A stretch of 35,111 bases of DNA from assembly GCA_964250615.1 (NCBI GenBank), contig CAXUGM010000031.1; one strand, 5' to 3'. The stretch comes from Blautia sp900556555. GTDB taxonomy: Bacteria > Bacillota > Clostridia > Lachnospirales > Lachnospiraceae. The notes beneath the pieces were generated by a model. It was not told the origin of the DNA, did not search any database, and saw nothing but the letters and a program-made list of their open reading frames with translations. The stretch's first letter is position 1; the number at the start of each line of letters is the position of its first letter. Below, piece by piece: positions 15,110 to 23,106 of the stretch. The translations under genes and the position numbers were made by a program.

Positions 15110-15488
15110 GCCAAGCCAGCTCTCCTCTTCCTAAAGAACGGATCATCATCTCAGCAGTCGCCAGATTCGTTGCCATAGGGATATTATGTGTATCGCATAA
15201 CATAAAAATACGCTTTACATCCGGATCATGCTTCTGAGGTGCAAGAGGCTCACGAAGATAAATAACCAAATCCATTTCATTCTGCTCGATCATAGCCCCC
15301 AGCTGCTGTTCACCGCCTAAATGCCCTGCCAGGAACTTATGGACAGTAAGATTTGACGCTTCCTCTATCAGTCTTCCTGTAGTCCCGGTAGCATACAGTG
15401 TATTCTGAGACAAAATATTCCGGTAGGCAATGCAGAAATTCTGCATTAATTTTTTCTTTGAGTTGTGTGCGATTAATCCAATGTTCAT
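15093..15488 (-). CDS. mgsA: Methylglyoxal synthase-like protein with altered active-site residues
   Basis: Methylglyoxal synthase turns dihydroxyacetone phosphate into methylglyoxal and phosphate. The 131-residue protein aligns along its whole length: LYATGTTGRLIEE (phosphate site), GHLGGEQQLGA, REPLAPQKHDPDVKRI and NIPMATNLATAE. Against the E. coli enzyme (numbering from memory), Asp20 is N9, catalytic Asp71 is E60 and Asp91 is E80. Only Asp101 (D90) and His98 (H87) are kept. Activity may be weak, different or absent, although Glu can sometimes replace Asp. It overlaps rodA by four bases (ATGA) and the S11-like gene by 17, so it is firmly within the operon, the usual clostridial location for mgsA. 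Confidence 0.85.
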   Translation of the reverse strand: MNIGLIAHNSKKKLMQNFCIAYRNILSQNTLYATGTTGRLIEEASNLTVHKFLAGHLGGEQQLGAMIEQNEMDLVIYLREPLAPQKHDPDVKRIFMLCDTHNIPMATNLATAEMMIRSLGRGELAWREMYR

Positions 15489-16615
15489 GATGGTTCTACC
15501 TCCCTGTAAATTCTATATTTTTGTAATCCCACATTTAATACCAGGCCCATTCCGATATACAGGCTGACCATGGAGGTCAATCCATAACTGACAAAAGGCA
15601 GCGGTGTTCCCGTATTTGGAAAAATTTTGGTCACAACGGCAATGTTGATAAAACTCTGCACTCCCACAATGGCCGCTACCCCGCAGCAGATAAGCCTTCC
15701 TGAAAGGTCCTTGGCTCGTATGCCTGTTTTTATACATTCAAAAATAATCAGAAGAAGCAGCAATAAAATAGCCGTACACCCTATAAATCCAAGCTCTTCA
15801 CCAGCCACAGAAAAAATAAAGTCTGTCTGGTTCTCTGAAACAAAGTTGCCTTTATTTGCAGAAGCAACTTCATTATTATTCAGTCCTTTTCCCGTAAGCT
15901 GTCCGGAACCTATGGCAGTCACAGAATTTTCCTGCTGGAGCACTGCATCTGAATACTCGTCATCCTCTGAATTTAAGAAAGCCATAATACGGTCTCTCTG
16001 ATAGGATTTTATCAATTTCTGATCCGGCTGTACTACAATGAATAAAAAGATCACTGCCAGGGGAACTGCAATCAGCAAGGCCCCTCCGATTATTTTATAG
16101 CTTAACCCTGCAACATAAAGCAGGATACAAAAAAGTATAGCAATTGTAATGGTATTTTTCAAGTCCGGCTGAATCAAAATCAACACCAGGGGGAGTGCGA
16201 TCAAAACCGCTGATTTCACCAAGGTATGCAGTGTATTTAAGTCTTCTTCATGATCCATAAAAAATTTTGCAAAAAACAAAATAATGACAATTTTTGCCAG
16301 CTCTGTGGGCTGGAACTGAATTCCTGCAATATTAATCCAGCGCTGAGCACCATTTGCATCTTTACCAAATAAGATAACAAAAAGCAGCAGTGCCAGATTA
16401 CCTGCATACATAATCCAGTTAAAATTTAAAATCCAGCTAAAGTCCATCAATGATACGATTACCATGGCCACAACTCCCAGAATCATACCTGCAAGCTGCC
16501 GGTTCCTAAGTGCCGGTTCTGCACTTCCCACCAGAAGCACGCCAAGGAAAGTCAGTACCAGCAAGGCAAAGACCAATCTGAAATTATAATCCCGTAATTT
16601 ATACTGTCTAATCAT
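15485..16615 (-). CDS. rodA: Rod-shape SEDS glycosyltransferase RodA
   Basis: SEDS proteins polymerise lipid II into peptidoglycan glycan strands together with a class B PBP. The 376-residue protein has about ten membrane segments. The large extracytoplasmic loop contains NFVSENQTDFIFSVAGEELG with the conserved Asp, and PFVSYGLTSMVSLY lies near the C-terminus. Position in an operon with mrdA and mreCD identifies it as RodA rather than FtsW. The third residue after SYG is usually Gly-Ser/Thr; here it is LTS, a mild deviation. It is expected to act with the PBP2 encoded upstream. Confidence 0.93.
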   Translation of the reverse strand: MIRQYKLRDYNFRLVFALLVLTFLGVLLVGSAEPALRNRQLAGMILGVVAMVIVSLMDFSWILNFNWIMYAGNLALLLFVILFGKDANGAQRWINIAGIQFQPTELAKIVIILFFAKFFMDHEEDLNTLHTLVKSAVLIALPLVLILIQPDLKNTITIAILFCILLYVAGLSYKIIGGALLIAVPLAVIFLFIVVQPDQKLIKSYQRDRIMAFLNSEDDEYSDAVLQQENSVTAIGSGQLTGKGLNNNEVASANKGNFVSENQTDFIFSVAGEELGFIGCTAILLLLLLIIFECIKTGIRAKDLSGRLICCGVAAIVGVQSFINIAVVTKIFPNTGTPLPFVSYGLTSMVSLYIGMGLVLNVGLQKYRIYREVEPS

Positions 16616-16654
16616 AAAAACACCTTTTTCTTATGGTTCTTAATGGTTTCTGTC

Positions 16655-16915
16655 TTATCTCCAGAAGGATATTCCCGGAGATGATTTCTCTATCCCTGTC
16701 TGCAAAGGAATCTTTGCTGTGAAGGTTGCTGTATCTTTTAAATAACGGATTTCAACACTATGTTCCCGCACAGCAAAATATTTATTTACCGCCCGGATCA
16801 TATCATTCTGCAGCATGGTCATCATTTGTGGGGTACAGTCCAGCCGCTCAGAAGTAAGCAGCAGCTTCAGACGGTCTTTTGCAACATGACCGGATCGTCT
16901 GCCTGGAAATCTCAT
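16655..16915 (-). CDS. minE: Cell division topological specificity factor MinE
   Basis: MinE stimulates MinD ATPase and drives Min patterning. The 86-residue protein has the MinD-contact helix HVAKDRLKLLLTSERLD (10-26), followed by the dimerisation region (TPQMMTMLQNDMIRAVNKYF and strands to ~70). Usual MinE proteins begin with a hydrophobic amphipathic membrane-binding helix of the LLDFF or LFKFF type. Here the N-terminus is only MRFPGRRSG, basic and proline-containing. The frame stays open upstream, but no start codon with a ribosome site was found; AAGGAGG is 11 bases before the chosen ATG. It follows minD by 20 bases. Confidence 0.9.
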   Translation of the reverse strand: MRFPGRRSGHVAKDRLKLLLTSERLDCTPQMMTMLQNDMIRAVNKYFAVREHSVEIRYLKDTATFTAKIPLQTGIEKSSPGISFWR

Positions 16916-16935
16916 AAATCCAGTAACCTCCTTCT

Positions 16936-17724
16936 CTATTTTCGGAACATCTTTGTAAATCGTTTAAAAACACCCTTTTTTTCTTGAAAATCCATAAGTG
17001 GGACTTCTTCTCCTGTAATCCTGCGGCAGATATTTTCCAGAGCTTTTCCTGAAAGAGAATCTTTTCCGCATAAAGGTTCTCCCTGATTGGTAGCAATCAC
17101 TACCGCCTCATCATCTGGTACCGCCCCCAGCAGATCTACTGCCAGGATTTCTGTTACATCTTCTACAGACATCATTTCACCACGCCTTACCATATCCATA
17201 CGGAGCCGGTTGATAATCAATTCAATTCTTGGCATTTCATGTGCCTGCAAGAGACCAATAATACGGTCTGCATCACGGATAGCTGACACTTCCGGTGTTG
17301 TCACTACAATGGCTCTTCCCGCACCTGCAATGGCATTTTTAAATCCCTGTTCAATGCCAGCCGGACAGTCCAGAATAATATAATCAAATTCTTCTGAAAG
17401 AGCCTCAGTAAGTTTCACCATCTGCTCTGGTGTAATAGCTGTCTTGTCTTTTGTCTGGGCAGATGGAAGTAAAAACAGGTTGTCGCACTGTTTATCCCGA
17501 ATCAGCGCCTGTTTCATCCTGCAGCTTCCTTCAATCACATCAATCAAGTTATAAACAATCCTGTTCTCAAGTCCCAGTACAACATCAAGATTCCGTAAGC
17601 CGATATCCGTATCGACCACTACCACCTTTTTGTTCAACTTAGCAAGACCAAGCCCAATGTTGGCTGTTACCGTTGTTTTTCCAACACCGCCTTTACCTGA
17701 TGTTACAACAATAATTTCACTCAT
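16936..17724 (-). CDS. minD: Septum-site ATPase MinD
   Basis: MinD is a ParA/MinD-family ATPase that binds membrane as an ATP dimer and normally recruits MinC. The deviant Walker A SGKGGVGKTT is at residues 9-18. VDTDIGLRNLDVVLGLE (switch/Walker A') and DYIILDCPAGIE (Walker B) follow. The C-terminal amphipathic helix VFKRFTKMFRK (252-262) is the membrane-targeting sequence. The 262-residue length is typical and all key residues are intact. Only 45 bases separate it from mrdA, so minC, which normally precedes minD in clostridial operons, is not present here. Confidence 0.97.
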   Translation of the reverse strand: MSEIIVVTSGKGGVGKTTVTANIGLGLAKLNKKVVVVDTDIGLRNLDVVLGLENRIVYNLIDVIEGSCRMKQALIRDKQCDNLFLLPSAQTKDKTAITPEQMVKLTEALSEEFDYIILDCPAGIEQGFKNAIAGAGRAIVVTTPEVSAIRDADRIIGLLQAHEMPRIELIINRLRMDMVRRGEMMSVEDVTEILAVDLLGAVPDDEAVVIATNQGEPLCGKDSLSGKALENICRRITGEEVPLMDFQEKKGVFKRFTKMFRK

Positions 17725-17769
17725 ACCAGATCCTCCTGATTTTCTATTTTATACTCCTGTGTACTTTAT

Positions 17770-20676
17770 TTAATCGGTACGTGTATTGGATAAATCTGTT
17801 GATGTTGCCGCTCCGGTAACGATTTCTGATTCATCTGCAAGCTTGTACTTATAACGGAGGATATCTTTTGCTACTTCTACTGCATTGGAAGATGCATATC
17901 CATTACCAATGCGGACTGCCACGCCGATTTCAGGCTCTTCATATGGTGCAAAGCCTACGAAAAGAGCATGGGAGGGCCGGCTCATATCTTCCTGAGCTGT
18001 ACCGGTTTTTCCTGCAACTGTAACCCCCAGGTTACTGAGGTACACATTGTTTTTTGCCACGCCACGCATTCCCTGATGTACCAGGTCCCAGGTGTGGTCA
18101 GAAACATCCATGTCGCCGTTTACAGTCGGAGAGTAATCTTCTATGATTTCTCCGTCGGAATCCGTTACTTTATCAAGAAGGGACAGCTCATAGCTGGTTC
18201 CCCGGCTCGCAATAGCAGTCACATATCTGGCTAACTGTGACGTCGTCATATTATGGTTACCCTGTCCGAAAGCGCTGCGGATTGCATCTGTATCAGAAAA
18301 TTTTGGTGATTCTTCAAACAGCTCCAATCCTGATTTTTCGGTAAGTCCAAACATATCTGCATATTTTTCCAATTTCTGCAGTCCGAGTTCATTCGAAAAT
18401 TTTCCATCCTCATCTGTACCAAGGTCATAGGCAATCTGCCCCATGAATACGTTACAGGAATTTGTAATTCCAGATACCACATTCATGTGGCCATGTCCTG
18501 AACGAAGCCAGCAGTTTGGCCCATCAGGAATTTTATCAAATTTTCCTCCACACAATACGGTATAGCCGTCTGTAACAATTCCTTCCTCCATTCCGGCTAC
18601 TGCGGTAACCACCTTAAAGGTAGAACCAGGAGCCGTTAATTGTTGCGTGGCTTTATTGTAAAATGGTCTGGATAAATCCTGATTCAACTTTGCAAAATAA
18701 TCCGTATCCATGTTATTAGCAAGACGATTATTATCATATCCAGGATAGGTTACACAGGCTAGTGTCTCTCCTGTATTGACATCCGTAATAACAACAGAGC
18801 CGGAGCAGGGATCCAGTGCAAGCTGCGCCGGTGTGATCTCAAGATTGCTTATTTTCTGTATCATAAAATCATAAGCACGTTTTGTTCCAGATTCCAGCCC
18901 CTTATAAGCAGTTTCATCTGGTTCCAGCACACCCTGGTCATATAACAGCATACAAAGCTGTGCACCTGATATGGTATCTTCATGAAGCATGTATTTATAC
19001 AAAAGCTTTGAAAATCCTTTATCATCATTTAAAGCTTCTGTCAGATAATCCGCCAAGGCTTCATACACTTCTGTTGTATCCAGATAATCGCCCTTTGCTG
19101 AAAATCTCGAAATATCAATCCAGTTTTTTCCTGCCGCATAAGTGAGAAAATCCTTTAGACTGATGGTCTCTTCTTTTGTCCATGCCACATACGTAGGATC
19201 TGTGGAATCAATCTGGTCTGAAGAAAGGATTCCTGTTTTTGTAATCAGGAAACTATTCACCAGGTAACTTTGATACTCCTGCATTTCCTTAGGCAAATCT
19301 TTATATACAGCCGGATTTTCTTTTGTCAGCTCTTCTTTTAGCTGCACAAAAACTTCACTCTGTTTCTGCTGGAAAAGACTGTACACCTGTTTTTCCAATT
19401 CTGTAGCATCTTCTGCCTTGAAATGATTAATGTCCAGAACATTATTTTCAATCAGTGCATTATATACATCGTAGATTGGTGTTCTGATATTTGCAGTATC
19501 TGCTGTTCCTGTTTCTAATCCTTCCAGCTTAAATTCCTTTGCATTAATAATGGTTGCAGATAAGATACCTGCTATTTTCTGCTCCAGAATATCATAACAG
19601 ATTCTCTGCAGATCAGAATCAATAGTCAGATACACATCATTTCCGGAAGACGGTTCCACTCTTGATTTGTCATTAATACCAAGCACCTTTCCCATCGTAT
19701 CTACAAACACAGTTTCAGATCCATTCTTTCCCTGAAGCTGTGTTTCCATCTTCTGCTCAATGCCAGACTTACCAATGATGGCATCTGTGGAATACTTCCC
19801 TCCCTGTTTACGAAGCTCCTCCAGCTCCTGGGCATCTGCCTTTCCTGTATAACCAATAAGCGGGGCCATGCTTTCAGCATCTTTGTACACACGGATAGAA
19901 TCTTCCGTAATATCCACACCCTGCAATTCATCTTTGCGTTCCATAACTTCTGCCACAGTCACCTCGCTGACATTCGTCGCAATTGTGACAGGCACATATT
20001 TTTTAAATCCATTGGTAGACAAAATATAACGGATTTTTACAATTTCCAGCGTTTCTTCCGGTGTAAAGGACTCCGGAAGCCCATAAGCACTTAATTCCTC
20101 TTTTGTATAAGGCTTCTTGCTGTCTACCAGTGCAAAACGCTTCTCACTGCACAAATATTCCATGTCTTCTTTGGCAGACGCTTTCAATTTCTCTTCATCC
20201 AGCTTATCAATATAAGCCTCTCCATAAATATCAGCCTTAAATCTGTCCAGAGTAAAGCCTTCTGCGTCAAACCCATAGGTTCCATCCTCTTCCAGAACAA
20301 TATGGAAGGTAATATCTGTGTTCTCCTGATTTTTTTTCAGGATATTTAAAAGCTCATAGGCTATATGATTCAAGGTAAGATTTTTTTCTCTGGTAGAATC
20401 ATAGGTTCCATTATCTTCCAATATAATGGAATAGGAAAGCTGGTTGTATGCCAGTGGTTTCCCGTTTCTATCCAGAATATTTCCCCTGGTTCCTTTTATG
20501 GTGCGTTCCTTTGTGATATTTAATTCAAAGTTATCTGCATACTCTTGCCCGTGAATAATCTGAAGAGAAAACAGCCTCTGAATCAGTACCGCAAACATTG
20601 CACAAAACACAAGCACAAGAACCGTAGTTCTTTTTAATCTGATTTTTTTTAGTAACTTTTTTATTTTCTTAACCAA
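17770..20676 (-). CDS. mrdA: Class B penicillin-binding protein 2 (elongasome transpeptidase) with a large insertion
   Basis: This transpeptidase cross-links peptidoglycan made by RodA. There is one N-terminal membrane anchor (residues ~17-40), then the dimerisation domain starting RGNILDRNGKPLAYN. The transpeptidase domain carries S685-x-x-K688 in APGSTFKVV, S740-x-N742 in TNSCNVF and K890-TG in AGKTGTAQ, so it should be active. At 968 residues it is far longer than E. coli PBP2 (633). Roughly residues 370-620, between IDSDLQ (352) and DPCSGSVVITD (622), are an extra mostly helical, Glu/Lys/Tyr-rich segment. The start is TTG at 20676, overlapping mreD by 16 bases, with only a purine-rich GAGAGAG ahead of it. 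Confidence 0.95.
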   Translation of the reverse strand: MVKKIKKLLKKIRLKRTTVLVLVFCAMFAVLIQRLFSLQIIHGQEYADNFELNITKERTIKGTRGNILDRNGKPLAYNQLSYSIILEDNGTYDSTREKNLTLNHIAYELLNILKKNQENTDITFHIVLEEDGTYGFDAEGFTLDRFKADIYGEAYIDKLDEEKLKASAKEDMEYLCSEKRFALVDSKKPYTKEELSAYGLPESFTPEETLEIVKIRYILSTNGFKKYVPVTIATNVSEVTVAEVMERKDELQGVDITEDSIRVYKDAESMAPLIGYTGKADAQELEELRKQGGKYSTDAIIGKSGIEQKMETQLQGKNGSETVFVDTMGKVLGINDKSRVEPSSGNDVYLTIDSDLQRICYDILEQKIAGILSATIINAKEFKLEGLETGTADTANIRTPIYDVYNALIENNVLDINHFKAEDATELEKQVYSLFQQKQSEVFVQLKEELTKENPAVYKDLPKEMQEYQSYLVNSFLITKTGILSSDQIDSTDPTYVAWTKEETISLKDFLTYAAGKNWIDISRFSAKGDYLDTTEVYEALADYLTEALNDDKGFSKLLYKYMLHEDTISGAQLCMLLYDQGVLEPDETAYKGLESGTKRAYDFMIQKISNLEITPAQLALDPCSGSVVITDVNTGETLACVTYPGYDNNRLANNMDTDYFAKLNQDLSRPFYNKATQQLTAPGSTFKVVTAVAGMEEGIVTDGYTVLCGGKFDKIPDGPNCWLRSGHGHMNVVSGITNSCNVFMGQIAYDLGTDEDGKFSNELGLQKLEKYADMFGLTEKSGLELFEESPKFSDTDAIRSAFGQGNHNMTTSQLARYVTAIASRGTSYELSLLDKVTDSDGEIIEDYSPTVNGDMDVSDHTWDLVHQGMRGVAKNNVYLSNLGVTVAGKTGTAQEDMSRPSHALFVGFAPYEEPEIGVAVRIGNGYASSNAVEVAKDILRYKYKLADESEIVTGAATSTDLSNTRTD

Positions 20677-21194
20677 ATGGAATCTCTCTCTTTCATTTCC
20701 AGCTCTGTCAATTTCTGGTTGAGCAAAAATAATAGTTTATACAATACAACCGTAACCAACACAGTATAAATCATTTCCGGGATAATAATTCTTCCAAAAT
20801 AATAGAAAAAATGAATCCTGCCGCGCATCAGAAACTGAAATCCGTAAACCATAATGCCGTACAGCAAATCACCTACTGCTACAATCATCAGAGGAACACG
20901 GATTTCTTCTCCATAGAAAACTTTACAGCAGCATCCTGCGATGTAGCCAATGCACAGATATATCAAAGCGTAAAATCCAAGAAGATATCCGTAAAAAATA
21001 TCCATCAGAATCCCGCAAAAAAAGCCAATCCATAATCCTGGCTTTTTCCCCCGCATAAATCCAAGGGAAACTGTGAGAATCAGCATCAGATTCGGTACAA
21101 TAGCCCCAATAGAGATATATTGAAATACAGTGCTCTGAAGTATAAAGCAGACCAGAATCATAACCCCTACGGCAGCCCTGTATTTTAGTTTCAT
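20661..21194 (-). CDS. mreD: Rod shape-determining protein MreD
   Basis: This 177-residue integral membrane protein has five or six hydrophobic segments. It contains the family feature LMLILTVSLGFMRGKKPGLW followed by GFFCGILMDIFYG. MreD links MreC and the PBP2/RodA synthase in the elongasome. Its ATG overlaps the mreC stop by four bases (ATGA), and its end overlaps mrdA by 16 bases, so the three are translationally coupled. Confidence 0.92.
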   Translation of the reverse strand: MKLKYRAAVGVMILVCFILQSTVFQYISIGAIVPNLMLILTVSLGFMRGKKPGLWIGFFCGILMDIFYGYLLGFYALIYLCIGYIAGCCCKVFYGEEIRVPLMIVAVGDLLYGIMVYGFQFLMRGRIHFFYYFGRIIIPEMIYTVLVTVVLYKLLFLLNQKLTELEMKERDSIWLRK

Positions 21195-22051
21195 TCAGAA
21201 TCCCCTTTCTGCTGTTTGAGCTCTTTGATAACCAAAACCTCACTTAAATGTTCAAAATCAACAACCGGTGTCAAGGTTCCCGTCTTTGTAAGATTATTAG
21301 GATCCTCTTTGATCTCACTGACATATCCAATCAGAATACCCGGCAAAAATTTTTCACTCACATCAGAGGTGACTATTTTTTCACCCTCCTGGATTTTGTC
21401 ATCTTCATCCTTCAGATGAATAAACTGCAGCTTGCCTTCATCAATAAGCCTGAGGTCACCGGCAACAATACATCTGTCCGAGGTACTCATTGTCATAGAA
21501 CTTACATTACTGGAATCATCAATAATAGAACGCACAGTTGCCCAGTTGCTTCCTGCTTCCGTAACAATTCCAACCAGGCCGCTTCCTGCAATCACATTAC
21601 AGTCCTTCTGTACCCCATCTTTTGTACCCTTATTAATCGTAAAATTCGCAAACCAGTTTCCAGTATCCATAGAAATCACATTTGCGGCTACTTTATCATA
21701 CTGGCTATAGTCCTGATCCAGTTTATACAGCTTCTGAAGACGTTCCAGTTCACTGATACTCTGGGTAAGACGGCTGTTTTCAGAAGTCAGCTCATCCACC
21801 TTTTTCTGAAGTTTTTTATTTTCTTTTACTAATGCCTGCTTATTCTGAATCCCCGCAGTGGCTCCATCTAAAGCAGTTCCAATGGCATTTATTCCCTTCT
21901 GGAAAGGAACAATCACATAGCCCGCTGCATTTCTCACAACACCTATAGGGAATTTAACAGCTACTGCAAAGAGCATCAAACTGATACAGACTACAATCAT
22001 AGCAGCAAAAACATGTTTGCTCTTTAAGTTCCAATTATGCTTTTTTTTCAT
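21191..22051 (-). CDS. mreC: Rod shape-determining protein MreC
   Basis: This 286-residue bitopic protein has a basic cytoplasmic tail, a membrane helix at ~12-32 and a coiled coil at ~70-110 (KENKKLQKKVDELTSENSRL). An extracytoplasmic beta domain follows, with NWFANFTINKGTKDGVQKDC and VIAGSGLVGIVTEAG. MreC forms filaments outside the membrane and activates PBP2. All usual parts are present. The ATG follows a GAGG by 11 bases. A small hairpin (22081-22097) lies between it and the mreB-like gene. Confidence 0.95.
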   Translation of the reverse strand: MKKKHNWNLKSKHVFAAMIVVCISLMLFAVAVKFPIGVVRNAAGYVIVPFQKGINAIGTALDGATAGIQNKQALVKENKKLQKKVDELTSENSRLTQSISELERLQKLYKLDQDYSQYDKVAANVISMDTGNWFANFTINKGTKDGVQKDCNVIAGSGLVGIVTEAGSNWATVRSIIDDSSNVSSMTMSTSDRCIVAGDLRLIDEGKLQFIHLKDEDDKIQEGEKIVTSDVSEKFLPGILIGYVSEIKEDPNNLTKTGTLTPVVDFEHLSEVLVIKELKQQKGDSE

Positions 22052-22080
22052 TCCTAAAACCTCAGCTTTTCTTGTTGCTT

Positions 22081-22097
22081 ATTGCCAAAGCGGCAAT
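22081..22097 (-). other. Intercistronic hairpin between the mreB-like gene and mreC
   Basis: ATTGCC at 22081-22086 pairs with GGCAAT at 22092-22097 around AAAGC. The hairpin starts at the mreB-like stop codon and has no following T-run, so it is not a standard terminator. It could be an RNA processing or stability element. Confidence 0.35.
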
Positions 22098-23086
22098 TAT
22101 TTTACCCATTTATGCAGGGTACGGTTTCCGATAATTTCTTTTAACCCACAGACAGTACATAATTCATAACGGCTTGACAGCCTGACTTTCTGTCCTGTTT
22201 CCTGGCTGATGAACCAGTCTATATCCGGTATCCTGGTGGTGCCTCCTGCCAGAAAAATACCCTGATCCGCAATATTCTGCATAATCTGTGGAGGTGTTCT
22301 CTCCAAAAAGAACCTGATTTCTTCGCAGATCATACGGACAAGTGGCACTATGGTTTCGTGTACCATATCCGAAGGAATGATTCCTTCTCTTGGCAGGCCG
22401 CTTAAACTGTCAACCCCCACTGCCTTTCTTGCTTCCCGGATATCTTCTTTTAAATAAGCCAGAGAAAATTTCAACCTTCTGGCAGTCCTGTTTCCTATGT
22501 GAAGATTGTACTGCTTGCGAACTTCGTTGACAATTGCCTCATTGAGCTGTTTGCCTCCGATTCGCAAAGTCTTGCTGAGCACCACTCTCCCCTGTTCAAC
22601 CACAGAGATTTCTGTGCTCTGGGCACCGATATTTACAATCATGCTTCCTTTTGTATGATTTATGGGAATACCAAGAGCCACCGCATCAGCGATGGTCTTG
22701 TTTACCATATATATCTTATTTTTCCTGTTGGAATTTCCAATGGTATAGTAGGCTCTTTGCTCAATCTCAGACAAATCCGAGGGTACTGCCAAATATAGAT
22801 CATTGCCAAACCGGCCATCTCCCCCGGATTTTTCCAGCAGAGCCTGCAAAACCATCTCTGTATGAGTAATATCCGCAATCTTACCATAAGCCATAGGTGA
22901 GATCACAGACACATTGGATGGATTTTTTTCGTACATTCCATATGCATCATTCCCTACAGCCAGAACCTGGTTCTGATTCCTGATTGCAATCATATTTTTT
23001 TCTGAAATAATGGTATCCTGCTCCTGTGAATAGATTTTCACAGTACTTGTACCAAGATCGACTCCAAAAGTCTTGTGAAATGGCAT
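22097..23086 (-). CDS. MreB-family actin homologue with degenerate ATPase motifs
   Basis: This 329-residue actin-fold protein matches MreB in length and order. It has the phosphate-1 loop DLGTSTVKIY (10-19), VPSDLSEIEQRA (101-112), the phosphate-2 loop (152-158), EEIRFFLERTPPQI, and the nucleotide-binding GIFLAGGTTRIPD near 275. Against B. subtilis MreB (from memory), the catalytic Glu of the EEPFAAAIG segment aligns with K130. The DIGGGT loop reads NIGAQS (152-157), with D replaced by N152, and LTGGGALL reads LAGGTTRI. ATP hydrolysis is doubtful; binding may remain. AAGGGGA precedes the ATG. It stands where mreB stands in clostridial shape operons, before mreC. Confidence 0.88.
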   Translation of the reverse strand: MPFHKTFGVDLGTSTVKIYSQEQDTIISEKNMIAIRNQNQVLAVGNDAYGMYEKNPSNVSVISPMAYGKIADITHTEMVLQALLEKSGGDGRFGNDLYLAVPSDLSEIEQRAYYTIGNSNRKNKIYMVNKTIADAVALGIPINHTKGSMIVNIGAQSTEISVVEQGRVVLSKTLRIGGKQLNEAIVNEVRKQYNLHIGNRTARRLKFSLAYLKEDIREARKAVGVDSLSGLPREGIIPSDMVHETIVPLVRMICEEIRFFLERTPPQIMQNIADQGIFLAGGTTRIPDIDWFISQETGQKVRLSSRYELCTVCGLKEIIGNRTLHKWVK

Positions 23087-23106
23087 GTGAGTGTTCCCCT
23101 TATCTT

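Noticed and set aside
21248..21832. 194-codon plus-strand ORF inside mreC
   Set aside because: It is antisense to an intact MreC and lacks family features.
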